DNA of 64,000 nt from SZUA-35 sp965530755 (GTDB taxonomy: Bacteria > Actinomycetota > Acidimicrobiia > Acidimicrobiales > SZUA-35). Where the stretch lies: NCBI GenBank assembly GCA_965530755.1, contig CBESNA010000001.1:88625-152624 (forward strand). Direction: 5' to 3'. Below are positions 25,497-32,816 of this stretch, piece by piece (within the stretch, counting starts at the first letter, position 1; each line of letters opens with the position of its first letter). Position numbers and translations under genes: made by a program. The notes beneath the pieces were generated by a model. It was given only the letters and a program-made list of their open reading frames with translations. It was not told the origin of the DNA and searched no databases.

Positions 25497-26654
25497 GTGG
25501 CAGTCAACGTTTCCAAGCTGAGGCGCATCCTTCTCGCGCTCATCGTCATCCTGTTCGTCGTCGCCGGATGCGGCGACGACGAGGTATCCGATGCTGCGCC
25601 GAGCGACACGACCACCTCACCGGCGAGCGTGGCAGGCACGTCGTCCACGACCGGCCCGCCCGCCACGCCATCGACGGATGCAGTCGAGGTCCCGGCACCG
25701 GTCGAACCCGATCTTCGGGGCGTGAATCTGGCGGGGGCCGAGTTCGGCTTCGAGCAGCTCCCCGGCACGTTCGGTACCGACTACATCTACCCGACGGTAA
25801 CCGAGGTCGAGCTCTTCGCTGCTGCAGGAATGAACGTCATCCGACTCCCCTTTCGATGGGAACGCATCCAACCCGAAATCGGATCGGCGCTCGATCCGGA
25901 CGAGTTGGCCAGAATCGATGAGTTCGTGGCGACGACAACGGAGCTCGGCGTTGCCGTGATCCTCGACCCACACAACTACGCCAGATACGACGATCGAGTG
26001 ATCGGCGGATCCGAGCTCCCACCGAACGCATTCGGCGATCTGTGGCAGCGAGTGTCGTCTCACTACCGGGACGATGACCTCGTGATCTTCGGGCTGATGA
26101 ACGAACCGCACAGCATGGGCACCGAGACATGGGTAGCCGAGGCGAACCTGGCCATCGCTGCGATCAGAGCGACCGGGGCAACGAACCTGATCCTCGTGCC
26201 CGGCAACCAGTACACCGGTGCCCACAGCTGGAACGAGGACTGGTACGGCACACCCAACAGCCAGGTGATGCTCGACATCGTCGACAGCGGCGAGAACTTC
26301 GCCATCGAGGTCCACCAGTACCTCGACAGTGACTCCTCCGGCAGGTCCCCTGAGTGTGTCGACCCGACCATCGGCTCGGCGAGGCTCGAGGCGTTCAACG
26401 AGTGGCTTCGAGAGAACCAGCTTCGCGGTTTTCTCGGCGAGTTCGGAGCAGGATCGAACGACACCTGCCTCGCAGCGCTCGACGACATCCTCGATTTCGT
26501 CGATGCAAACGATGAACTCTGGATCGGTTGGACCTACTGGGCTGCGGGCCCGTGGTGGGGCGAATACATCTTCGAGATCGAACCCGATGCCACCGGCGAG
26601 TTCGACGATCCACAGATGGACGTCCTGGTCGAGCACCTCACGGCGCAGGACTGA
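25497..26654 (+). CDS. Secreted lipoprotein glycoside hydrolase, family GH5-like (cellulase fold)
   Basis: 385 residues: signal peptide with lipobox cysteine Cys25, a Ser/Thr/Pro linker (30-70), then a (beta/alpha)8 domain. Family landmarks are RLPFRWERIQP, DPHNYARY, the acid-base Glu203 in LMNEPH, the HQY histidine and the nucleophile Glu315 in LGEFG. It would cleave beta-glucans or related polysaccharides at the cell surface. GTG 25497 is the start, giving a good signal sequence. It stands alone and converges with a MerE-like gene. Confidence 0.88.
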   Translation: MAVNVSKLRRILLALIVILFVVAGCGDDEVSDAAPSDTTTSPASVAGTSSTTGPPATPSTDAVEVPAPVEPDLRGVNLAGAEFGFEQLPGTFGTDYIYPTVTEVELFAAAGMNVIRLPFRWERIQPEIGSALDPDELARIDEFVATTTELGVAVILDPHNYARYDDRVIGGSELPPNAFGDLWQRVSSHYRDDDLVIFGLMNEPHSMGTETWVAEANLAIAAIRATGATNLILVPGNQYTGAHSWNEDWYGTPNSQVMLDIVDSGENFAIEVHQYLDSDSSGRSPECVDPTIGSARLEAFNEWLRENQLRGFLGEFGAGSNDTCLAALDDILDFVDANDELWIGWTYWAAGPWWGEYIFEIEPDATGEFDDPQMDVLVEHLTAQD

Positions 26655-26663
26655 CCGCCAAGA

Positions 26664-26996
26664 TCAGAGTTCGCAGGTGCCGTCTGAACAGTCGCGTCCG
26701 GCCGTCGCCTTGCGGATGTGGCGAAGCCCGATGCCAACGCCGACTGCGTAGATCGCACCAAAGACGAGACCGACCCCGAGCGTGTTCCTGCTGATCAGCG
26801 CGCCGAACGCGCTGCCGCCGAAGATGGTGGCCAGAACCGCCATCGACAGCGGGAGGTGGCACGGACAGAAGATGAACGACCAGATCAGCCAACGTCTGCC
26901 CCGCCGCTCGATGGCGTCGGGACCAGGCTCCGCGCCTGCGAGACCCTCAGGCGGCGTGAGCAAAGCAGAATCTCGCTCGGTGGAACGTGTCAGCAC
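26664..26996 (-). CDS. MerE-like small membrane protein with CPCHLP motif
   Basis: 110 residues with two or three helices. The first helix contains FCPCHLPLS, the paired-cysteine motif of the MerE mercury-uptake proteins. The C-terminus adds DCSDGTCEL, a second possible thiol metal site not usual in MerE. No merA, merR or merT is nearby; it follows purB by 49 bases on the same strand. Transport of Hg(II) or another soft metal is inferred. The GTG start at 26996 is the only early one. Confidence 0.6.
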   Translation of the reverse strand: MLTRSTERDSALLTPPEGLAGAEPGPDAIERRGRRWLIWSFIFCPCHLPLSMAVLATIFGGSAFGALISRNTLGVGLVFGAIYAVGVGIGLRHIRKATAGRDCSDGTCEL

Positions 26997-27045
26997 ATCT
27001 TCCTCATCGGCATCGAGTCATCATCGGCATGAAAATGTCCGTACT

Positions 27046-28464
27046 TTAGAGAATTGCCTCGCCTCGATAGCCGGCAGCCTCGGGATGCGCGCCGACCTCC
27101 GCAGCGACGTCAGACACGAAGGTCGAGATCTGCCGGTCGATGGCACCCAAAAGGTCGGAGGCATCGCCGACCATCGCCGTGAGCTCGGCGGCGGATCCCG
27201 GGAACCGGGCGTCCTCGCCCAACTTGACGAGCAGCAACGAACCGTCGGCTTTGCCCTCGCGCATGGCAAGGGCAGTGGCGACCGCGTGCTCCTTGATGAT
27301 CTCGTGGGCCGTCTCACGGCCGGCCCCGGCCCGCACGGCGTGCATCAGCAGCTTGGTGGTCGCCAGGAACGGCAGATAGCGCCGGAGCTCGGCATCCACC
27401 ACGGCAGGGAACACGCCGAACTCGTTCAGAACAGCAAAGGTCGTCTCGAAGATGCCGTCGATGGTGAAGAACGCATCGGGCAGGACGACGCGACGGACGA
27501 CCGAACAGGAGACATCGCCCTCGTTCCACTGCTCGCCCGAGAGACCGGCGGCCATGGTGAGGTGACCCTTCAGGATCACGCTGAGCCCCGAGATCCGTTC
27601 GCATGACCGCGTATTCATCTTGTGCGGCATCGCAGACGATCCGACCTGTCCGGGCTGGAATCCCTCGGTGGCCAGATCGTGACCGGCCATGAGCCGCACC
27701 AGCAATGCAAGATTGGCAGGAGCGGCGGCCAACTGGACCAGGGTCGAAACAACGGCGTAGTCGAGCGAGCGGGGGTAGACCTGCCCAACCGAACCGAGCA
27801 CGTTCGGGACACCGAGCTCGGCGGCGAGACCGTGCTCGAGCGCCTGGGCGGCCTCCACCGAGCCGAGCAGATCTATCTGGTCCTGCTGGGACCCCACCGG
27901 GCCTTTGATCCCGCGGAGGGCAAACCGGTCTCGCTGCGAGCGGAGGGCGGCGAGCGCCAACGCAAGCTCCTCGCCGATCTGAGCGAAACGTTTACCGAGA
28001 GTGGTCGGTTGAGCGGCGACATTGTGAGTGCGGGCCACCATCACCGTGTCGGCGTGGGTCACGGCCTGGGCCGAGAGTTGCTCGAGCAACGAAACGCAAC
28101 GGCGCTCGAGCAGCTCCATGGCCCGCCAGGTGAGGAGCTGCTCGACGTTCTCGGTGACATCTCTCGAGGTGAGGCCCTTGTGCAGGTGTTCATGGCCTGC
28201 CAGCGCACAGAACTCGTCGAGCCGGGCCTTCACGTCGTGACGGGTGATCGCCTCCCGCTCGCGGATCGAATCGAGGTCGATCGTGTCGATGACGGCTCGA
28301 TAGTCCTCCACGACAGCGGAGTCGACATCCAACCCGTGTCGGATCTGTGCCTCGAGCACGGCAATCCAGAACTGGCGCTCGGTGCGGATCCGGTGCACCG
28401 GGTCGAATATCTCCGCCATCTGCGAGCTGGCGTATCGATCTGCCAGGACGTTTGGGATGGTCAT
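27046..28464 (-). CDS. purB: Adenylosuccinate lyase
   Basis: A 472-residue fumarase-superfamily lyase acting twice in purine synthesis (SAICAR to AICAR, adenylosuccinate to AMP). The signature loop GSSAMPHKMN is complete, with TSRDVTENVEQ and ARTHNVAAQPTTLGKR upstream. The length is normal. It starts 15 bases from the divergent zinc-finger gene. purA lies 1.4 kb away, so both enzymes of the AMP branch cluster here. Confidence 0.96.
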   Translation of the reverse strand: MTIPNVLADRYASSQMAEIFDPVHRIRTERQFWIAVLEAQIRHGLDVDSAVVEDYRAVIDTIDLDSIREREAITRHDVKARLDEFCALAGHEHLHKGLTSRDVTENVEQLLTWRAMELLERRCVSLLEQLSAQAVTHADTVMVARTHNVAAQPTTLGKRFAQIGEELALALAALRSQRDRFALRGIKGPVGSQQDQIDLLGSVEAAQALEHGLAAELGVPNVLGSVGQVYPRSLDYAVVSTLVQLAAAPANLALLVRLMAGHDLATEGFQPGQVGSSAMPHKMNTRSCERISGLSVILKGHLTMAAGLSGEQWNEGDVSCSVVRRVVLPDAFFTIDGIFETTFAVLNEFGVFPAVVDAELRRYLPFLATTKLLMHAVRAGAGRETAHEIIKEHAVATALAMREGKADGSLLLVKLGEDARFPGSAAELTAMVGDASDLLGAIDRQISTFVSDVAAEVGAHPEAAGYRGEAIL

Positions 28465-28479
28465 GACGACTCCTCAGGG

Positions 28480-29838
28480 ATGGGACGGGCTGCCCAAACG
28501 CTCAAGACCACCCCCGAACTGGTCGATTGGAGGCAGAGACGAGATGGACGGATTGAGTTGAACGGTCGCTGCGAAAAAAATGCGCTCGACAGAGCCGAGG
28601 ATATCTGCGAGCTGTGCGGAGACCAGTTCTGCGCGTCGTGCCTCCTCTACCCTCGAGGCCATCGCAACGCGCCGACGTGCAAAGGGTGTGCGCTGGCCAA
28701 CAGCGGACTGCGCGGGAGAGGTGGCAGCACCCAGGCGATCGGGAAGCGCGAGTACAAGAAGCGAAAGAAGACGCTGCTCGAACAACTCGAGGACGTGATC
28801 ATCGAAGCTCCGGCGTTGAAATACTTCGACCTCGCAGACCCCTCGACGTCGGACCGGAAGACGGAACTGGATCGCCGACCCGAAGTGATCGAGGAGCCCG
28901 AGACGGTCGACATCCTCGGCCGACTGGATGACTCCGCGCCGCCAGCCGAGCCCGCTCCCGAGCCTGGAGCCGCTGACCCCGCTCCTCCCCCACCGGTGGC
29001 TGCTACTACTACTGCTGACGTCGCTGCTTCACCGCCTCCTCCGCCAGCCCCCGAGCCGGTACAAGCGTTCACCGGCCTCGCTCCGGTCGACACATCGGTG
29101 AACCCACTCGCGATCGGCGCACCGGATCGTCCGACAGCTCCAGAACCTGCTCCGGTTCCAGCCTCGGTCCCCACCTCGGGAGCAAGTGCCACCGCAGCCG
29201 AGCTCCTTGCTCGACTCAAGGCCGATCAACCGATCCAGTCGCAGTTCACCTCACCTCGATCGCTCGAGGTCGACCCGTTCGCCGCAGCGGCACCGCACAC
29301 TCCGGCCGCCCCGCAGGCGGGACCACCACCGAACCCCGGTCCGGCGGCAGCCGTCGCGACCACCAACTACGCGGCAGCGCCGACCGAACAAACCCAGGGG
29401 ATCTCGCCGACCAACGATCCGTTCGCTCCCGTGGCGCACAGCAGCGCGGCACCCGGGAATGCCTCACCGGCGCCATCGAAGATTCAGCCCTGGACCCCTC
29501 CGGCGCCACCGCCACGCGGCACCAATCTCGACGTACTGGATGCCAACGAGACGGGCACGATCGACAACCCGATCACACCCGCACCGCCCGCTGCCGCCGA
29601 ACCGACACCTGCGCCTGCGCCTGCCGCGCCGGCTGCCGCCGAACCGATTGCCGCACCGACAGCCGTGCCCGAAGCGCTTCGACCCATCGCACCAGCCGCT
29701 GCGGAGACGGAGGCAGACCCCACTCCGGGCCGTGCACCAGCCGACACCGACGACTCAGGGAAGTGGATCCCGCCGAGCCTGCGAGGCATGGCATCGGCAG
29801 AAGAACGGGCAGCCGACCCTCTTCCGAAGCGCCGCTGA
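28480..29838 (+). CDS. Zinc-finger protein with long Pro/Ala-rich tail, function unknown
   Basis: 452 residues. The N-terminus (40-70) holds cysteines 43, 46, 51, 54, 67 and 70 with His61, a B-box-like zinc-binding module. A basic segment (YKKRKKTLLEQLEDVI) follows, then about 310 residues rich in Pro and Ala, probably disordered, ending KWIPPSLRGM. ATG 28480, just after CAGGG, is preferred; the frame runs further upstream antisense to purB with no support. It is a candidate nucleic-acid or protein scaffold. No family is recognised beyond the zinc finger. Confidence 0.55.
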   Translation: MGRAAQTLKTTPELVDWRQRRDGRIELNGRCEKNALDRAEDICELCGDQFCASCLLYPRGHRNAPTCKGCALANSGLRGRGGSTQAIGKREYKKRKKTLLEQLEDVIIEAPALKYFDLADPSTSDRKTELDRRPEVIEEPETVDILGRLDDSAPPAEPAPEPGAADPAPPPPVAATTTADVAASPPPPPAPEPVQAFTGLAPVDTSVNPLAIGAPDRPTAPEPAPVPASVPTSGASATAAELLARLKADQPIQSQFTSPRSLEVDPFAAAAPHTPAAPQAGPPPNPGPAAAVATTNYAAAPTEQTQGISPTNDPFAPVAHSSAAPGNASPAPSKIQPWTPPAPPPRGTNLDVLDANETGTIDNPITPAPPAAAEPTPAPAPAAPAAAEPIAAPTAVPEALRPIAPAAAETEADPTPGRAPADTDDSGKWIPPSLRGMASAEERAADPLPKRR

Positions 29839-29852
29839 TACGACGCCAGCGG

Positions 29853-31139
29853 TCAATCCACCGCTGAGAAGTGCAGATATTGGTCGCGCCCTGGGCCTGT
29901 CGATGCGAGTGTGACGGGCACGCCAACTCGTGCTTCGAGCTCACGGAGGTAGGCCGCTGCGTTCGGATGGAGATCGCCCGGCTCACGAGCGGCGGTCAGA
30001 TCGGTCTTCCATCCCGGGAACTCTTCATAGATGGGGACGGCGCGATGAAGATCGGACTGGTGGTACGGCAATTGCTCGACTCGGCGACCATCGATGTCGT
30101 AGGCAACACACATCTTCACCGTTTCGAAGGTGTCGAGCACGTCGAGCTTCGTGACGGCCAGCTCCGTCAGACCGTTGATCCGGGCTGCGTGACGCATCAT
30201 CACCGCATCGAACCACCCCGGACGCCGTTTGCGGCCGGTGTTCGTCCCGAACTCGCGCCCGACTTCGACCATCCGATCGCCGTCGTCATCGAACAACTCG
30301 GTGGGGAAGGGACCAGCACCGACTCTGGTGATGTAGGCCTTCGCGATCCCAACGACCCGAGTGATCTCCTTCGGACCGATACCTGCGCCGGCGCACACAC
30401 CACCGGCGATCGGATTGCTGGAGGTCACGAACGGATACGTACCGTGATCGAGATCGAGGAACGTCGCCTGAGCGCCTTCGAACAGGACGTGCTGATCGGC
30501 TTCCAACGCTTCGTGGATGAGGTTGACCGAGTCGGCGATGTGTGGCGCCAGCCCCTCGAGGCAGTTGCTCAAGACGTTGTCGGCCAGCTGATCCGGATCG
30601 ACCGGCAAGCGATTGAAGACCTTGGTGAGGACCTTGTTGGTGTGCGACAACGTGGCATGGAGCTTCTGGCGGAAGATGGCCTCGTCGAGCAGGTCCTGCA
30701 CTCGAATACCCACGCGCATGGCCTTGTCTGCATAAGCCGGACCGATACCGCGCTTCGTTGTGCCGAGTTTCGCTTTGCCCAGATGGCGTTCGTGCAGCGC
30801 ATCGAGCTCTTGGTGATACGGCAGGATCAGGTGCGCATTACCTGAAACCTTCAGCCGTGAACAGTCGATACCTCGACGGGTGAGCTGATCCTTCTCCTTC
30901 AGCAGGACAAAGGGATCGACCACGACGCCGTTGCCGATCACCGGCGTGATGTGGTCGTAGAAGACGCCGCTCGGGATCAGCTGGATCTTGAACGTTTCCT
31001 CACCGATGACGATGGTGTGGCCGGCGTTGTGGCCGCCCTGGTACCGGACGACCATCGACATCTCTTTCGAGAGGAGGTCGGTGAACTTTCCCTTCCCCTC
31101 ATCGCCCCACTGCGTTCCGACCACGATTGTTGCTGGCAC
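29853..31139 (-). CDS. purA: Adenylosuccinate synthetase
   Basis: A 428-residue GTP-dependent ligase that joins IMP and aspartate. Motifs: VVGTQWGDEGKGK (GTP loop), GGHNAGHT, KRGIGPAY, VGAGPFPTE, GRKRRPGWFDAV and TKLDVLD. The GTG 31139 start follows TACAGT by 8 bases, so translation may be leaderless. It converges with the zinc-finger gene, 14 bases apart. Confidence 0.97.
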   Translation of the reverse strand: MPATIVVGTQWGDEGKGKFTDLLSKEMSMVVRYQGGHNAGHTIVIGEETFKIQLIPSGVFYDHITPVIGNGVVVDPFVLLKEKDQLTRRGIDCSRLKVSGNAHLILPYHQELDALHERHLGKAKLGTTKRGIGPAYADKAMRVGIRVQDLLDEAIFRQKLHATLSHTNKVLTKVFNRLPVDPDQLADNVLSNCLEGLAPHIADSVNLIHEALEADQHVLFEGAQATFLDLDHGTYPFVTSSNPIAGGVCAGAGIGPKEITRVVGIAKAYITRVGAGPFPTELFDDDGDRMVEVGREFGTNTGRKRRPGWFDAVMMRHAARINGLTELAVTKLDVLDTFETVKMCVAYDIDGRRVEQLPYHQSDLHRAVPIYEEFPGWKTDLTAAREPGDLHPNAAAYLRELEARVGVPVTLASTGPGRDQYLHFSAVD

Positions 31140-31185
31140 GGGGCGGAACTGTATTGGTGCCTGACTTCATTCCCCTCGCTCGGCG

Positions 31186-32502
31186 TCAGGTGATCGGGGA
31201 GGTGTCGAACGGCGTCGACATGGCTCCGCTCTGGGCGATGTCCGGATCGGGCATGGTTTCTGCCTCCTCGGGCTCCGTCTCCGGTTCGGGAATGATCAGC
31301 AGTGCAATGGCAGCGATCATCGCGGCACCAGCGACGACGAGGGCCGCCAGTTCCGACACCGCACCGATGAGGAACGATCCACCCGCGGCCCCGATCATCA
31401 ACGACAAGTTGAGCGTGGATGCCGCTGTACTTCGATTGGCTGCTCGGACGTGGCGGTGGAGCGCGATGGCCAAGAGCGGCAGCAAGGCTCCGAGAACGAA
31501 GCCCACCGTGACGTAGGTGAAGACCCGGAAATACCACTGACCGAGGGCCGTCGGCACCAGCATCAGGGCCATCGCGATGAGCAGAGCGCCGGCGGCCCGC
31601 TGGACCGAGCCGAAGCCGGACTCGAATCGTGAAGTGAGGAGTGATGAGACGGCCGAGATGCCCCACGAACCGGCGACGAGCGGGCCAAAGAACAGCAGTG
31701 CTCGATCGGTTCCGACGCCTTCGGCCAGACCGACGGGTGTCAGCAGCTCGGTGCTGGCGATTGCGCCTCCGACCGAGACCATGGCGATACAGGTCCATCG
31801 TGGGACTGGGCTGTCGAGCGCGTTCGTGAGACCCGCGACCGTGGTGCGGAAGACACCACCGATGGGTATGGCCTCCGGTGGGCGATTCTCGATCATGGTC
31901 CGCCACGTCACGACCAGGTCGACGAGGAGCATGGCGGCCCCGAGCAGGAAAATGGGGGCGAAGACGAGTCGGTCCGGCACCGCTCCCGAATACAGCTGAG
32001 GCAGGAACGCCGCGGTGAGCGAGCCGGTCGCCCAACCGGCGTTGTGAGCCGCCTCCGCCCTCGACAGACCATGCAGCACCGCCGGGTCCTTGGCGTCACC
32101 GATCTCGTCGACGAACCAGGCATCAGCAGCCCCGGAGAACAGCGCTCGACCGATGCCGAGCAATGCGGCCGCGTAGATGATGTCGATCAGGCCATTCGCT
32201 CCGGACAGGATCGCGTAAGCCCCCATCATGATCCACGATGCCAACAGCTTCGTCTTACGCCGGCCCCACACGTCGGCGATTGCCCCAGAAGGCACTTCGA
32301 CGACAGCAATGAGGATCGAGTAGACCGCCATGATCACGCCGATCTTGGCGACGGTGAAGTCGAGGATGTCCATGTGCAGGATGCGAACCGTTCCTGCGCA
32401 CCCGAATGCGAAGGAGGTCACGAAACGCATCGTCGCGAGGACTCGCGTCAGTTCTTTCGCCCGTGTCGTCGAGCGGGGAGGCACCGTGGACAAGGGGAAC
32501 AT
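31186..32502 (-). CDS. Major facilitator superfamily transporter
   Basis: 438 residues, about 12 helices. The motif after helix 2 (EVPSGAIADVWGRRK) is the MFS motif A (GxxxDxxGRRK). The C-terminal 30 residues are acidic and cytoplasmic. It resembles the transporter at 56772-58007 (GEVPTGVMADTISRK in the same position) and belongs to the drug-efflux-like MFS groups. The substrate is unknown. It lies 46 bases upstream of purA on the same strand. Confidence 0.85.
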   Translation of the reverse strand: MFPLSTVPPRSTTRAKELTRVLATMRFVTSFAFGCAGTVRILHMDILDFTVAKIGVIMAVYSILIAVVEVPSGAIADVWGRRKTKLLASWIMMGAYAILSGANGLIDIIYAAALLGIGRALFSGAADAWFVDEIGDAKDPAVLHGLSRAEAAHNAGWATGSLTAAFLPQLYSGAVPDRLVFAPIFLLGAAMLLVDLVVTWRTMIENRPPEAIPIGGVFRTTVAGLTNALDSPVPRWTCIAMVSVGGAIASTELLTPVGLAEGVGTDRALLFFGPLVAGSWGISAVSSLLTSRFESGFGSVQRAAGALLIAMALMLVPTALGQWYFRVFTYVTVGFVLGALLPLLAIALHRHVRAANRSTAASTLNLSLMIGAAGGSFLIGAVSELAALVVAGAAMIAAIALLIIPEPETEPEEAETMPDPDIAQSGAMSTPFDTSPIT

Positions 32503-32524
32503 CGTAGTGCAGGCGGACTCGCCA

Positions 32525-32662
32525 TCAGCTGAGCTTCGGGCGTTCCCACGGCACGCGCTCGTCGACGTAGAGGGCGACTACGTCATCGGAATACGTCATC
32601 TGACGGATCCGCTCCGGGGACCGGGCGATCAGAGTGTTGAGGGCAAGGGGAACACGCCCCAA
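32525..32662 (-). CDS. Possible 45-residue small protein (weak)
   Basis: A minus-strand frame from TTG 32662 has protein-like composition and about 80% G/C at third positions by hand count. It includes the segment RQMTYSDDVVALYVDERV. It ends 22 bases before the MFS gene on the same strand. No ATG or GTG start gives the whole frame (an ATG gives only 24 residues), and I recognise no homologue. The plus strand of the same DNA is also open, so this may be chance. Confidence 0.25.
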   Translation of the reverse strand: MGRVPLALNTLIARSPERIRQMTYSDDVVALYVDERVPWERPKLS

Positions 32663-32692
32663 CTGAGGGACTGAACCACGAAGGAGACCACC

Positions 32693-32716
32693 ATGCAGGG
32701 TGCAACCTGGAGCTGA
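32693..32716 (+). CDS. Possible 7-residue leader peptide (MQGATWS)
   Basis: A strong Shine-Dalgarno AAGGAG (32681-32686) sits 6 bases before an ATG that opens a seven-codon frame closed by TGA. An intrinsic terminator follows 28 bases later, and then the large LuxR-type regulator. The order ribosome site, minigene, terminator, gene is the layout of an attenuator. Whether it is translated is unknown. Confidence 0.4.
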   Translation: MQGATWS

Positions 32717-32744
32717 GCAAGCAAGATCGCAAAACCAACAACGT

Positions 32745-32785
32745 CTTCGACCTCCACACCGCCTGTGGAGGTCGAAGTCGTTTTT
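32745..32785 (+). terminator. Intrinsic terminator or attenuator upstream of the LuxR-type regulator
   Basis: A perfect 14-bp stem (32745-32758 with 32764-32777) with loop CCGCC is followed by TCGTTTTT. It lies 31 bases before the start of the regulator and on its coding strand. Transcripts from any promoter upstream of 32690 would stop here unless read-through is permitted. Confidence 0.85.
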
Positions 32786-32816
32786 GGGCACATCCCCTCA
32801 CCTGGAGGATCCCCGC

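Larger units (their letters stand above)
32503..32816. other. 314-base space between the MFS gene and the LuxR-type regulator
   Basis: This is the longest space without a confident gene. It holds the weak minus-strand frame (32525-32662), the seven-codon leader (32693-32716) and the intrinsic terminator (32745-32785). A plus-strand frame is also open from GTG 32490 to TGA 32674, with lower third-position GC. The plus strand from 32675 onward reads best as an untranslated, attenuator-like leader of the regulator. Confidence 0.6.

Noticed and set aside
27622..28479. Upstream extension of the zinc-finger gene across purB
   Set aside because: The frame is open but antisense to conserved purB sequence, and has no homology before the ATG at 28480.
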